A DNA stretch of 64,000 bases from Amycolatopsis oliviviridis (GCF_014654365.1 NZ_BNAY01000015.1:383-64382); one strand, 5' to 3'; numbered from the stretch's first letter, positions 23,986 through 34,189 are shown. Program-made: numbers and translations. The notes: generated by a model from the sequence alone, not told the origin.

Positions 23986-25202
23986 GCGCACCCGTGCTCG
24001 ACAAGGTGCCGACGCCGAATCCGGCCCGGCTCGGCCCGCGTGACGTGCTGAACCTCGGCGCGCACGGGATGCGGACGCGGCCGATGCGCGCGGTGCTGTC
24101 CGCGCTCGGCATCGGGATCGGGATCGCCGCGATGGTGGCGGTACTCGCGATCCCGGCGTCGGGCGCGAAGGCGCTGCAGGACCAGCTGGCCGCACTCGGC
24201 ACCAACCTGCTTTCGGCGGGTCCGGGCAAGACGATGTTCGGCGGCGACGCGACCCTGCCCGACAGCGCGGTGCCGATGGCGAAGCGGATCGCCCCGGTGA
24301 CGGCGGCGTCCGCGATCGGCGGCACCAGCGCGTCCGTCCGGCGGACGGACAAGATCGACAAGGACGAGACGTCCGGGTTGTCCGTCTTCGCGGCGACCCC
24401 GGATCTCCTCGGCGTCATCGGCGGCTCCGTCCGTGACGGGCAGTTCCTCCGGGACGCGACCCGTGACTACCCGGTCGTCGTGCTGGGTTCGGTCGCGGCC
24501 GCGCGGCTCGGGATCGACCACGTCGACCAGGCCGACCCGCCGCGGGTGTTCATCGACGGGAAATGGTTCACCGTGGGCGGGATCCTCGGGCCGACGCCGC
24601 TGGCGCCCGAGATCGAGCGGTCGGCGCTGGTCGGCTGGGACGCGGCGAAGCGGCTCCTCGGCTTCAAAGGGCATCCGACCAACGTGTACGTCCGGGCGAA
24701 GGACGCGCAGGTCGAGAACGTCCGTTCGGTGCTCGCGCACACGATGAACCCGGAGGCGCCGAACGAGGTCGAGGTGCGTCGTCCGTCGGAGGCCCTGGAG
24801 GCGCAGAAGCTGACGGAAAACACCTACAGTGCGCTGTTCCTCGGGCTCGGCGGGGTGGCGTTGCTGGTCGGCGGTGTCGGGGTGGCCAACACGATGGTGA
24901 TCTCGGTGCTGGAGCGGCGCCGGGAGATCGGCCTGCGCCGTGCGCTCGGCGCGACGAAACGGCAGGTGAGAGGCCAGTTCTTGGCCGAGTCGGTGCTGTT
25001 GTCCGGGCTCGGCGGGGTCGCCGGGGTGCTGGTCGGCGTCCTCGTGACATCCGGGTACGCGCTGAGTCAGGGCTGGCCCGCGGTGCTACCCGTCGGTGCC
25101 CTGCTCGGCGGGGTCGGCGTCTCGGCCTTGGTCGGTGCCGTCGCCGGCGCCTATCCGGCGATGCGCGCGGCCCGGCTCCCGCCGACCCAGGCCCTCGCCT
25201 AG
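23982..25202 (+). CDS. MacB/FtsX-type ABC transporter permease
   Basis: 406 aa with four membrane helices: one near residues 33-58, and three at about 285-310, 335-365 and 370-395. Between helices 1 and 2 lies a ~220-residue external domain (MacB_PCD). C-terminal FtsX features are [29 protein letters not shown], here noted by its core [14 protein letters not shown]. It works with the ATPase and adaptor, probably exporting an amphiphilic or peptide compound, or acting in envelope-stress defence. GTG 23982 overlaps the ATPase stop (GTGA). The operon ends just before the family B palindrome. Confidence 0.92.
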   Translation: MSAPVLDKVPTPNPARLGPRDVLNLGAHGMRTRPMRAVLSALGIGIGIAAMVAVLAIPASGAKALQDQLAALGTNLLSAGPGKTMFGGDATLPDSAVPMAKRIAPVTAASAIGGTSASVRRTDKIDKDETSGLSVFAATPDLLGVIGGSVRDGQFLRDATRDYPVVVLGSVAAARLGIDHVDQADPPRVFIDGKWFTVGGILGPTPLAPEIERSALVGWDAAKRLLGFKGHPTNVYVRAKDAQVENVRSVLAHTMNPEAPNEVEVRRPSEALEAQKLTENTYSALFLGLGGVALLVGGVGVANTMVISVLERRREIGLRRALGATKRQVRGQFLAESVLLSGLGGVAGVLVGVLVTSGYALSQGWPAVLPVGALLGGVGVSALVGAVAGAYPAMRAARLPPTQALA

Positions 25203-25204
25203 CT

Positions 25205-25269
25205 CGCGTTTCGTCCTCTGGATGCGGTGGTTGGCACTACCAACTACCGCATCCAGAGGACGAACTGCG
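25205..25269. repeat. Family B palindrome after the ABC operon
   Basis: Arms 25205-25234 and 25240-25269 pair with three mismatches around CACTA. Outer parts CGTTTCGTCCTCTGGATGCGG and its mirror recur at 33461-33526 and 45884-45962. It starts two bases after the permease stop and is followed on the same strand by the GT87 gene. Confidence 0.75.
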
Positions 25270-25294
25270 TGGTGGCGGTGGGTAATCTCGCCGG

Positions 25295-26494
25295 GTGCTG
25301 GTGGGATTGTCGGGGCGGAAACTCGCGGGGGCGCTGATCGCGCTGGAAGTCGTCGTGGTCGGCGTGCTCTTCACCATGAAGGTGTTCGACGGCCAGGACC
25401 TCGAGGTCTACGTCGGCGGCTCCCGGCTGCTCCTCGGCTCGGGCGACCTGTACGGCACGTGGGTCCAGACGCACGGCGGCTGGCTGCCGTTCACCTACAC
25501 ACCGTTCGCGGCGGCGGTGTTCGTGCCCGGCACGCTGCTGTCGACGGCGGTCGCGACGCGGCTGGTCGGGCTCGCGTCGATCATCGCGGGCGGGATCGTC
25601 GTGTACCTCTTCGTCGCGACGCTCAACGGTTCGCTCGCTGACCGCGCCGATGTCCGCGGCCGCGCCATCGCCGTCCTGGCGGCGATCGGGGCGCAGGCCG
25701 CCGGCGGGATCATGGAACCGGTCCGGTCGACGCTCGGCTTCGGCCAGATCAACACCCTGCTGATGCTGATGGTCGTCGCCGACGCCCTCCTGCCGGGCCG
25801 CGCCCGCACCAAGGGACTGCTGATCGGCGTAGCCGCGGCGATCAAGCTGACCCCGGCCTTCTTCATCCTGTTCTTCTTGTTCCGCAAGGACTTCCGCTCC
25901 GCCGCCCGGGTCGTCGCGGGGTTCCTGGGCGCGGGCCTGCTGATGTTCCTGGCCGCGCCCGGAGCGTCGGCGAAGTTCTGGACGAACGTCCTCTTCGACA
26001 CCAGCCGTATCGGCGATCGCGGCTACGTCGGCAACCAGTCGCTGCGCGGGATGCTGGCGCGGTTCGGGTTCGGTTCGGCCGAGGAGATCGTCTGGATGCT
26101 GGCCGCGGTCGTGGTGGTCGCGCTGACCGCGTTCGTGATCGTGCGCGTCGCGGAACCGGTGTTCGCGCTGACCGCCTGTGCCGTCGGCGGCCTGCTGGTC
26201 TCGCCGGTGACCTGGACGCATCACTGGATCTGGTGCGTGCCGATCCTCGTGCTGCTGGTGTGGCTGTGGTCGGTGGTTTCCTCCGCGCTCGCGGTGGTGA
26301 CGGCGGCGCTGTTCGTGGTCGCGCCGATGTGGCTCGCGCCGCGGCCCGCCGGGAGCTTCGGCTGGTGGCTGGCGACGGAATCCTTTGTCCTGTACGGCCT
26401 GCTGCTCTTGGTGCTGGCCGCTGTCTTCTCCAAGTACGTGAAGGCCCCCTTCATTGCGTCTAGCGCAATGAAGGGGGCCTTCACGGAAAGCTAG
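25295..26494 (+). CDS. GT87-family polyprenol-phosphate glycosyltransferase
   Basis: 399-aa integral membrane protein with about ten helices. The first external loop carries DLEVYVGGSRLL, the acidic motif typical of GT-C enzymes of family GT87 (PimE-like alpha-1,2-mannosyltransferases), which use polyprenol-phosphate sugars outside the membrane to build phosphoinositol mannosides or lipoglycans. The exact acceptor is unknown. GTG 25295 is the likely start. The last 19 codons (from 26438) are read through a family A palindrome (KAPFIASSAMKGAFTES), so the C-terminal tail was probably created by that element. Confidence 0.85.
   Translation: MLVGLSGRKLAGALIALEVVVVGVLFTMKVFDGQDLEVYVGGSRLLLGSGDLYGTWVQTHGGWLPFTYTPFAAAVFVPGTLLSTAVATRLVGLASIIAGGIVVYLFVATLNGSLADRADVRGRAIAVLAAIGAQAAGGIMEPVRSTLGFGQINTLLMLMVVADALLPGRARTKGLLIGVAAAIKLTPAFFILFFLFRKDFRSAARVVAGFLGAGLLMFLAAPGASAKFWTNVLFDTSRIGDRGYVGNQSLRGMLARFGFGSAEEIVWMLAAVVVVALTAFVIVRVAEPVFALTACAVGGLLVSPVTWTHHWIWCVPILVLLVWLWSVVSSALAVVTAALFVVAPMWLAPRPAGSFGWWLATESFVLYGLLLLVLAAVFSKYVKAPFIASSAMKGAFTES
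26437..26485. repeat. Family A palindrome forming the GT87 gene's 3' end
   Basis: 22-bp perfect arms (26437-26458 and 26464-26485) around TCTAG. It lies inside the last codons of the GT87 gene and 11 bases from the stop of convergent serC, so it probably serves as a shared terminator. Core GTGAAGGCCCCCTTC is shared with 54871-54923. Confidence 0.8.
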
Positions 26495-26495
26495 C

Positions 26496-27635
<1,140 letters not shown>

Positions 27636-27738
27636 TCAGGTCGGGATGACCCTGCTGACAGTCGGTGCCGAGTGTCCGCTATATGGGAATCGGGATCACG
27701 CTCCCGCTCCCGCCGACCGGCGGGTAGCTTCTCGCGTC

Positions 27739-28056
27739 ATGGCGACAGTGCACGAGCGATTCCCCCTGCCCCCCGACGCGTTGTGGCAGGCCCTCCCGAA
27801 CGGGGTCACGGCGGTCAAGGGGAAGAACCCCTTCTACGACGCGGCCGCGGGCTACGTCACCTTCTCCACCAGCATGGGCCTCTTCAGTTACGGGCAGACG
27901 GTCACGGTGAAGGTCGAGCGGACGCCGGAGGGCTCGGGGCTGGCGATCCAGACCAGCCTGAAGTTCGGGTTCGTCGACTGGGGCGAGGGCAAGCGCATCG
28001 CCCGCAAGTTCATCGCCGCGGTGGGTACGGCCGTCGGGCACACCCCGGCTGCTTGA
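27739..28056 (+). CDS. Small conserved hypothetical protein (possible START-like)
   Basis: 105 aa, no signal or membrane segment. Alternating strand pattern with a terminal helix (GEGKRIARKFIAAVGTAVG) and the opening HERFPLPPDALWQAL, reminiscent of SRPBCC/START-like proteins but shorter, so the fold is a guess. ATG 27739 follows a region without a strong ribosome-binding site. Its stop overlaps the next gene's start (TGATG), implying co-expression and perhaps a joint function with that membrane protein. Confidence 0.7.
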   Translation: MATVHERFPLPPDALWQALPNGVTAVKGKNPFYDAAAGYVTFSTSMGLFSYGQTVTVKVERTPEGSGLAIQTSLKFGFVDWGEGKRIARKFIAAVGTAVGHTPAA

Positions 28057-28565
28057 TGCCCGATCCGTGGAGACCCAGATGGGGTTTCCTGTTCCTGTAC
28101 TTCCTCGTGTTCGTGATCCACTGGGTCTTCGGCGAGTGGGACGAGACGGCGGCGATCGGCGCGCCGATCGGTTTCGTGGCGACGCTCGTGCTCGTGTTCG
28201 TTCCCGGCCTGCCGCGCTGGGTGCACGGAGACGGCCCGGACGAGATCTCCTCACCGAAGACCCGTCAGTGGTGGGCGGCGCTGCGGTTCACGATCCGGCG
28301 CCGTGAAGGTGTCCTCGATGTCGTGTTCGGCCCCTGGGCACTGGCCACCGCCACGCTGGATCCGGACGCGGACACCGCGCGCGGGTGGGCCGTCCTCGAC
28401 GGCCGCCCGGCGAAGTTCGTCATCGAGCGATGCCCCGGCGAACTCGCCGAGTCACTGCGCGGCCCGCGTCGGATGTGGGTCGTCGGTGACCCCGACTACA
28501 GCGACGTCCTGGTGTGCGCCGACGGCGGCCGCGAGTTCACGACCGCCGCCTTCCGTTTCCGCTAG
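28056..28565 (+). CDS. Two-helix membrane protein, unknown
   Basis: 169 aa. Two membrane helices near the N-terminus (about 10-27 and 35-53) are followed by a ~110-residue cytoplasmic domain with a tryptophan-rich joint (RQWWAALRF). No motif that I recognise. I start it at ATG 28056, overlapping the upstream stop by one base. Its TAG stop shares the CTAG at 28562-28565 with the convergent hydrolase gene. Confidence 0.7.
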   Translation: MPDPWRPRWGFLFLYFLVFVIHWVFGEWDETAAIGAPIGFVATLVLVFVPGLPRWVHGDGPDEISSPKTRQWWAALRFTIRRREGVLDVVFGPWALATATLDPDADTARGWAVLDGRPAKFVIERCPGELAESLRGPRRMWVVGDPDYSDVLVCADGGREFTTAAFRFR

Positions 28566-29917
28566 CGCCAGCCGTCGGGGTCGACGCCGCCCGGGATGGG
28601 CGCGGCCGGGTCGAACGGCGTCCGCGAGAAGATGAACGTCGCGAGGTCGAGGTGGTTCGGCCTCCCCGCCGAGTCCCGCCCGACCCGCAGCGTTTCGCCC
28701 GCGTAGTAGGCGTCGAGGCCGACCCAGGTGTCCTCGCCGACCGGCGCGAACCGCGACGCGCGGCCGGGGCCGTCGGACGGCGCGAGCGAGAACAGGCCGT
28801 CCGGGAGCAGCCGCAGGTGATACGGCGTCGGGCCCCAGTGCCACAACCCGGTCAGCTCCAGCAGCTTCGGGTCCACAGTGGACGGAACCCATTCCTCGGG
28901 CATCGACGGCTCGTGCTGTTCGGTCAGGTTCATCAGGTCGAGGCACAGCTGCGTGATGCCGACGCCCGCCGTGGAGTTCGTCAGCACGAGCGCGCCGATG
29001 CCGGCGTTCGCGTCGACCAGGGAGCAGGCGAGGAAGCCCGGCATCGACCCGGTGTGCCCGGCCAGCCGCCTGCCCTCCGTGCGGACCAGCATGACGCCGA
29101 GGCCGAAGCCGGTGGTCCAGGCGTCGCCGTCGTCCACGGTGACCATCTCACGCATCTCCGCGACGGTCTGCTCGCTCAGCACGCCGCCGGTGTGGCCGCC
29201 GAGGAACGCCGTCCAGCGGGCGAGGTCGGTGATCGTCGACCACAGCTGCCCGGCGGGCGCCATCGCGCCCGCGTCCGGCGACGGCTCCGGCATGAGGAGG
29301 TCGGCGAAGGGGTGCACGGCGAACCCGTTCGCGTGCGCGCCTTCCGGATGCGGCGAGGTCCGGGTCATGCCGAGCGGGCCGAGGATCTCGGCGCGGACGA
29401 CGTCGAGCCACGACTGCCCGCGGTGGCGGGCGACCAGTTCGCCGAGCACGCCGTAACCGACGTTGCTGTAGTGGAACTTGCTGCCCGGCCGCAGCCGCGT
29501 CGCGCCGTCCTTGAGGCTCTCGACGAGCGCGTCCCAGTCGGCGCCCACCGTGCGCTCCCACCAAGAGCCGGGCGATTCCGCGGTCAGGCCCGAGGTGTGG
29601 GAGAGCAGCTGCGCGATGGTGGCCGAGCCGAACGCGGTGCCCGGCAGGTGCTGTTCGAGCGGGTCGTTGAGGTCGAGCTTGCCCTCGTCGCGCAGGCGCA
29701 TGACGGCCGTCGCGACGAGTGTCTTGGTGATCGACCCGAGCCGGTACTGCGTGTCGGCGCCCGGTGTCGCGCCGTCGACGCGGCCGCGCCCTCCGGACCA
29801 GACGAGTTCTCCGTCGCGGACGACGGCGGCGACGATGGACGGGGCGCGGCACGAGGATTGCTCGTGCGCGAGGCGGCGAAGCAGCGCCATTTCGGTCGTG
29901 GCAAGCATGGGACGCAT
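28562..29917 (-). CDS. Beta-lactamase-fold serine hydrolase (class C/esterase type)
   Basis: 451 aa. Catalytic motifs of the beta-lactamase/PBP-like family are visible: SxxK as Ser62-Ile-Thr-Lys65, YxN as Tyr150-Ser-Asn152, and HTG (LAGHTGSMPGF) standing in for KTG. There is no signal peptide, so it probably acts in the cytoplasm as an esterase or peptidase rather than as a secreted beta-lactamase. The final ~100 residues form a separate beta-strand domain often found in this group. Starts at ATG 29917 or 29908. It lies just downstream of the LuxR-type regulator gene on the same strand and may be the last gene of that operon. Confidence 0.88.
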   Translation of the reverse strand: MRPMLATTEMALLRRLAHEQSSCRAPSIVAAVVRDGELVWSGGRGRVDGATPGADTQYRLGSITKTLVATAVMRLRDEGKLDLNDPLEQHLPGTAFGSATIAQLLSHTSGLTAESPGSWWERTVGADWDALVESLKDGATRLRPGSKFHYSNVGYGVLGELVARHRGQSWLDVVRAEILGPLGMTRTSPHPEGAHANGFAVHPFADLLMPEPSPDAGAMAPAGQLWSTITDLARWTAFLGGHTGGVLSEQTVAEMREMVTVDDGDAWTTGFGLGVMLVRTEGRRLAGHTGSMPGFLACSLVDANAGIGALVLTNSTAGVGITQLCLDLMNLTEQHEPSMPEEWVPSTVDPKLLELTGLWHWGPTPYHLRLLPDGLFSLAPSDGPGRASRFAPVGEDTWVGLDAYYAGETLRVGRDSAGRPNHLDLATFIFSRTPFDPAAPIPGGVDPDGWR

Positions 29918-29922
29918 TCTGC

Positions 29923-30543
29923 CTACCCGAGCAGGCCCAGTCGCATAGCGGTGGTCACAGCCGCCGTGCGGTCCGAAACGTCCAATTTACCGAACGTCCT
30001 GAGCAGGTGGGTCTTGACCGTCGCCTCGCTGATGTGGAGCGTCCGCCCGATGTCGGCGTTCGTGCTTCCCCGCGCCACCAGCCGGAGCACCTCGATCTCG
30101 CGCGCCGACAACGGCGACGCCGTCGGGTTGCGCACCCGGTTCACCAGCTTCCCGGCGACCGAAGGCGCCAAGACCGTCTCGCCGCGTGACGCCGCCCTGA
30201 TCGCCCCGGCCAGCTCCGTGCGCGAAGCGTCCTTCAGCAGGTAACCGGAGGCTCCCGCCTCGACGGCGCGCAGGATGTCCGCGTCCGTTTCGTAGGTGGT
30301 GAGCACGACGACCCGCTGGCCCGGCCGGTCGGCGAGGATCTTCCTGGTCGCGCCGACGCCGTCGAGGCCGGGCATCCGCAGGTCCATCAGGATCACGTCC
30401 GGCTGCTTGACCCGGCTCAGCGCCACGGCCTCGTCGCCGGAACCCGCTTCCCCGATGACGCTCAGATCCGGTTCGGCCTCCAGCATGCCGCGCAGGCCTT
30501 CCCGCACCACGGGGTGATCGTCGACCAGCATGATCGTGATCAC
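29923..30543 (-). CDS. NarL/LuxR-family response regulator
   Basis: 206 aa: receiver domain with VDDHPVVREGLRGML, phospho-acceptor Asp54 in VILMDLRMPG and Lys in GYLLKDA; C-terminal LuxR helix-turn-helix (about 143-200) with LSAREIEVLRLVARG and HISEATVKTHL. It starts at GTG 30543, overlapping the kinase stop by 4 nt. The partner kinase and an ABC-2 exporter are encoded upstream in the same operon, a layout like DesKR or LiaSR systems, so it likely regulates that exporter. Confidence 0.94.
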   Translation of the reverse strand: MITIMLVDDHPVVREGLRGMLEAEPDLSVIGEAGSGDEAVALSRVKQPDVILMDLRMPGLDGVGATRKILADRPGQRVVVLTTYETDADILRAVEAGASGYLLKDASRTELAGAIRAASRGETVLAPSVAGKLVNRVRNPTASPLSAREIEVLRLVARGSTNADIGRTLHISEATVKTHLLRTFGKLDVSDRTAAVTTAMRLGLLG

Positions 30544-31700
30544 GCGGGCACCTCCAGTTCCAGTGTCGTCCCCGCACCGGGTTCGCTCGTCAACGTCACG
30601 ATGCCACCGACCTGATCCGCCCGCGTCCGCATCCCCGACAGGCCGAAACCGCCGGTGGGCGCGGCGGGATCGAATCCGGTGCCGTCGTCGGTCACGCCGA
30701 GCCGGACCCGGCCGTCCACAACGGACAGACGGAGCGAGACCCGGGTGGCGCGGGAATGCTTGCGGATGTTGCTCAGTGCCTCCTGCGCCCCGCGCAGCAG
30801 GACGACTTCGGTGGCCATCGGCAGTGCGGGCAGCGGGCCGCCGATCTCGACGTCCGCCTCGATCCCGGCTTCCTCGGTCAGTCGTTCGACCTGCCGCCGC
30901 AGGGCCTCTTCCAGGGAGCCGGAGGCGAGCGCCGACGGCCCCTGCGCCGCGACCATCGCCCGGGCCTCGGCCAGGTTCTCCCGCGCCGTCCGCGCGGCCA
31001 GGTCCAGGTGGCGCCGGGCCGCCGTCGGGTCGGTGTCCATTTCGGACTCGATGGCCTGGGTGAGGGTGACGATGCTGGTGAAGCCCTGCGCGAGCGTGTC
31101 GTGGATCTCGCGGGCCATCCGCTCGCGTTCGGCGGCCGTTCCCGCCTCCCTGGAGAGCCGGGAAACCTCCGCCTGACTGGCTTTCAGCTGCTCGATCAGC
31201 GCGGCCCGCGCCTTGCTCTGTTCGATGATCTGCGTGGTGTAGCGCCCGGCGAGCAGACTGAAGATGATCAGGATCGCCGTCATCGGCACCAGGATGCGCA
31301 GCGCGGGCTGATCGAGACCGCCGCGGACGATCGACGACAGCGGGCCGAGCAGGACCGCGATCGTGGTGAGGATCGACGCCGTCTTCGTCGGCAGCGTCAT
31401 GTAGAGCACCGGGCAGGCGAAGAACAGGATGAAACTCGAGGTGGTGGTGGCGAAGATGGCCGCCGTCAGCAGGAGCATCAGAACGCCGACGAACAGCCAC
31501 GGGGTGCCCTCGTAGTCCGGGCCTTTGATGAGGCCGCGGCCCCGGACCAGGTAGGTGACGCCGACGCCGACCAGGCACAGGATCGCGATCGTCTTGTCGG
31601 CGGCGGCGTCGTCCCCGATGAGGATCAGAGCCGTCGTGGCGGCGAAGGTGATCCCGAAGAGGACCTCCCAGAGCCAGAACAGCCGCTCCCAGGCGTTCAC
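30540..31700 (-). CDS. DesK/NarX-type sensor histidine kinase
   Basis: 386 aa. Five or six membrane helices (about 8-160) make an intramembrane sensor without a large external domain. A coiled-coil region (about 165-195) leads into the HisKA_3 motif MAREIHDTLAQGF with the phospho-acceptor His near residue 200, and then a HATPase domain (VTDDGTGFDP, GGFGLSGMRTRA). It partners the NarL-type regulator. GTG 31700 overlaps the stop of the ABC permease (GTGA), coupling sensor and exporter. Confidence 0.93.
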   Translation of the reverse strand: MNAWERLFWLWEVLFGITFAATTALILIGDDAAADKTIAILCLVGVGVTYLVRGRGLIKGPDYEGTPWLFVGVLMLLLTAAIFATTTSSFILFFACPVLYMTLPTKTASILTTIAVLLGPLSSIVRGGLDQPALRILVPMTAILIIFSLLAGRYTTQIIEQSKARAALIEQLKASQAEVSRLSREAGTAAERERMAREIHDTLAQGFTSIVTLTQAIESEMDTDPTAARRHLDLAARTARENLAEARAMVAAQGPSALASGSLEEALRRQVERLTEEAGIEADVEIGGPLPALPMATEVVLLRGAQEALSNIRKHSRATRVSLRLSVVDGRVRLGVTDDGTGFDPAAPTGGFGLSGMRTRADQVGGIVTLTSEPGAGTTLELEVPA

Positions 31701-32530
31701 TTGCCTTCGTTCGACCAGCGGAACGTCAGCTTCGCCAGCAGCAGCCCCGCCACGCACCACGCCGTCAGCACCAGTGCCACCATCGGAAGTTCCCATGTCC
31801 CCGCCATTTCCTGTGTCGCCGCCTCGGCCGGCAGGAACACCGAGCGGAAGCCCTGGCAGATCCACTTCACCGGGAAGAAGGAGGCGATGGTGACCATAAC
31901 CTTCGGCAGGTTGGTGATCGGCGTGACGAACACCCCGGAGATGAACTGCAGCGCGATGTAGATCAGGTTGGTCACCGCGACCGCGCCGCTGACCGACTTC
32001 GTCACCGAGCTGAGCGCGATGCCCAGGAGCGTGCAACTGGTGATGCCGAGCAGGAAGACCCATAGCGCGGTCAGCAGCTTCATCGGGTCGGTGGGCAGGT
32101 CGAGGTCGAACAGCAGGGTGCCGACGATCGACATCAGCACCACCTGGGCGATGCTGGTGAAACCGACCAGGATGATCTTGCCGATGAAGTAGGACGCGGC
32201 GGGCATCGGCGTGCCGCGCAGCCGTTTCAGCGCCCCCAGCTCACGATCGGACGACAGGTTGATCCCGATGCTGTTGAACGACGTCGAGACGATGCCGGAG
32301 CCGATCATGCCGGCGGCCAGCACCTGACCGGTGGTGATCGACATGCCCGGCATCGACGTGTTCAGCATCGAGCCGAGCAGGATCATCAGCAGGGACGGGA
32401 AGGCGAAGGTGAAGATCACCTGTTCCCGGATACGGAAGAACTGCTTGAGTTCGGCGGAGCCCCGGATGAGGCCCAGCGACAGGGTCCCGGGGAGTTTGCC
32501 CGGGTGGGTCAGCGTGGGCAGTGTGGTCAT
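31697..32530 (-). CDS. ABC-2 type transporter permease
   Basis: 277 aa with six membrane helices of the ABC-2 exporter type; DRELGALKRLRGTPM in the loop after helix 2 is the usual ATPase-contact segment. It forms an exporter with the ATPase encoded upstream (4-nt overlap). Substrate unknown; related systems export antibiotics or lipids and are switched on by the adjacent sensor. Confidence 0.9.
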   Translation of the reverse strand: MTTLPTLTHPGKLPGTLSLGLIRGSAELKQFFRIREQVIFTFAFPSLLMILLGSMLNTSMPGMSITTGQVLAAGMIGSGIVSTSFNSIGINLSSDRELGALKRLRGTPMPAASYFIGKIILVGFTSIAQVVLMSIVGTLLFDLDLPTDPMKLLTALWVFLLGITSCTLLGIALSSVTKSVSGAVAVTNLIYIALQFISGVFVTPITNLPKVMVTIASFFPVKWICQGFRSVFLPAEAATQEMAGTWELPMVALVLTAWCVAGLLLAKLTFRWSNEGK

Positions 32531-33366
32531 CGGGCTTCTCCGATCAGGTCGAGGTAGGTCTCTTCGAGGGTGGGCCGGTGGACGGTCAGCTCCGACGGTT
32601 CACGGCCGTCGGCGGAGAGCTCGCGGATGAGCTTGGCCGGGAAGTGCGTGCGTTCCTGGTGACCGCCGCGTTCGTCGGCCCAGCGGACGGTCGCCTCCGC
32701 GGTCGCCCGGCCGCCCAGCGTCTGCGGCGTCCCCTCGGCGACGATCGCGCCGCGCGTGATGACGGCGACGCGGTCCGCCAGCGCCTCGGCCTCGTCGAGG
32801 TAATGGGTGGTGAGCAGGATCGTGGTGCCTTCGTGGGCGAGACTCCGGATCAGCTCCCAGAACTGGCGCCGGGCCGCCGGGTCGAATCCGGTCGTGGGCT
32901 CGTCGAGGAAGACCAGCTCGGGCCGCCCGATGATCCCGAGCGCGACGTCCACGCGACGTCGTTGCCCGCCGGACAGGCTTTTGACGCGGGCGCCCGCCTT
33001 CTCGGTCAGGCCGACCTTCTCGATCACTTCTTCGGGGTCACGCGGATTCGGGTAGTAGCGGGCGTAGTGCCGGACGGTCTCGGCGACGGTGAGCTCGGCG
33101 GCGTCGTTGGCCGTCTGCAACACGATCCCCAGCCGCGCGCGCCAAGCCCGGCCCGCGGTCCCGGGGTCCTCGCCGAGGACGTCGACCTCGCCGGACGTCC
33201 GCTCGCGGTGGCCCTCCAGGATCTCGACCGTCGTCGTCTTGCCCGCGCCGTTGGGCCCGAGCAGCGCGAACACCTCGCCCTGGTCGATGTCGAGGTCGAT
33301 GCCCCCGACGGCCGTGTGGCCCGGGTACTCCTTGCGCAGGCCGCGCACCTTCACCGCTGTTTTCAT
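32527..33366 (-). CDS. ABC-2 type transporter ATP-binding protein
   Basis: 279 aa: Walker A GPNGAGKTT (37-45), Q-loop LQTANDA, signature LSGGQRRRVDVALG, Walker B LVFLDEPTTGFDP, switch His in LLTTHYL. The C-terminal ~60 residues form the extension typical of drug-exporter ATPases (DrrA/CcmA type). ATG 33366 is the first gene of a four-gene operon: ATPase, permease, kinase, regulator. Confidence 0.94.
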   Translation of the reverse strand: MKTAVKVRGLRKEYPGHTAVGGIDLDIDQGEVFALLGPNGAGKTTTVEILEGHRERTSGEVDVLGEDPGTAGRAWRARLGIVLQTANDAAELTVAETVRHYARYYPNPRDPEEVIEKVGLTEKAGARVKSLSGGQRRRVDVALGIIGRPELVFLDEPTTGFDPAARRQFWELIRSLAHEGTTILLTTHYLDEAEALADRVAVITRGAIVAEGTPQTLGGRATAEATVRWADERGGHQERTHFPAKLIRELSADGREPSELTVHRPTLEETYLDLIGEAR

Positions 33367-33460
33367 ACGTCGATCGTGCTTCGGCGGGCCGGTGCCCCGG
33401 GACGTCCGCAGGACTGAACCCGGCTGTCAACCGATCGATGGACACCGGTGTCCCCTCCTC

Positions 33461-33526
33461 CCGCGTTTAGTCCTCTGGATGCGGTACCTGCACGCGCAAC
33501 TACCGCATTCAGAGGACTAATTGCGG
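33461..33526. repeat. Family B palindrome between two minus-strand genes
   Basis: Arms CCGCGTTTAGTCCTCTGG.. (33461-33486) and the mirror at 33501-33526. Relative to the copies at 25205 and 45884, TTTCGTCC is TTTAGTCC here and the opposite arm changes GGACGA to GGACTA, a paired change that keeps the stem. It overlaps the end of the TetR gene whose stop is at 33517. Confidence 0.75.
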
Positions 33527-34116
33527 AGGGTGCGAGGGGTGAGCAGGGTGCGGACGGTGGTTTCGAGGGAGGGGAGCAGCGTGGCCGGGTCGGCCGAAGT
33601 GAGCATCCGGTTCGCGAAGCCGTCCGAAAGGGCGAGGACGGCGTCGGCCAGGTCGGAGGCCGTGAGGTCGTCGCGGACATCGCCCGCCGACTGCGCTTTC
33701 GCGATGTACTGAGCGGTGATCTCCGCGAGCTCGTCGTAGCCGGTGCGGATGAACTCGGCCCACGACGGCAGGACGGCGGCGCGGGCGGTGAAGGCGTTGA
33801 TGACGATCACTTCCGCGCGACGCTGTTCGTCCAGCGGCATCGCCTCGACGAGCAGTCGCAGCAGCAGGTCCAGCAGGTTCCCGGACTGGTCGAGGGTGTT
33901 CCAGCGCTGCTCCAGGAACTCGCTCGTCATGTCGAGCGCGAAGCGGAACAGATCTTCCTTGGTCGAGAAGTACTTCTGCACCGCGCCGCCGGAGACGCCC
34001 GCTTCCGCGGCGACCGAGCGCACGCTGACGGCCTCGACGCCTTCGCGCGCGACGATGCGCAGGAGGGCGCCGGCGATCTCCCGGCGGCGTTCGGTCCGGT
34101 CCACGATCTTCGGCAC
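33517..34116 (-). CDS. TetR/AcrR-family transcriptional regulator
   Basis: 199 aa with N-terminal helix-turn-helix (SVRSVAAEAGVSGGAVQKYF then STKEDLFRFALDM). It diverges from an MFS transporter gene starting at 34190, and the dyad GAATACAGTCGTATCC (34157-34172) between them is a candidate operator, the classic TetR/exporter layout. The last codons (about LLTPRTLRN) run into the family B palindrome. Ligand unknown. Confidence 0.88.
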   Translation of the reverse strand: MPKIVDRTERRREIAGALLRIVAREGVEAVSVRSVAAEAGVSGGAVQKYFSTKEDLFRFALDMTSEFLEQRWNTLDQSGNLLDLLLRLLVEAMPLDEQRRAEVIVINAFTARAAVLPSWAEFIRTGYDELAEITAQYIAKAQSAGDVRDDLTASDLADAVLALSDGFANRMLTSADPATLLPSLETTVRTLLTPRTLRN

Positions 34117-34156
34117 GTTCGCATCCTAGGGACTTCTTGCCCGGCTGATCTCTTTA

Positions 34157-34172
34157 GAATACAGTCGTATCC
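34157..34172. promoter_or_regulatory. Candidate TetR operator between divergent TetR and MFS genes
   Basis: GAATACAGTCGTATCC: arms GAATAC and GTATCC match as a dyad at five of six positions, 18 bases before the MFS GTG and 40 bases before the regulator start. Confidence 0.45.
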
Positions 34173-34189
34173 GAAAAGGGGGTACTGGG

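Noticed and set aside
28562-29917. Secreted beta-lactamase resistance gene
   Set aside because: SxxK and YxN are present, but there is no signal peptide and HTG replaces KTG; a cytoplasmic esterase/peptidase is more likely.
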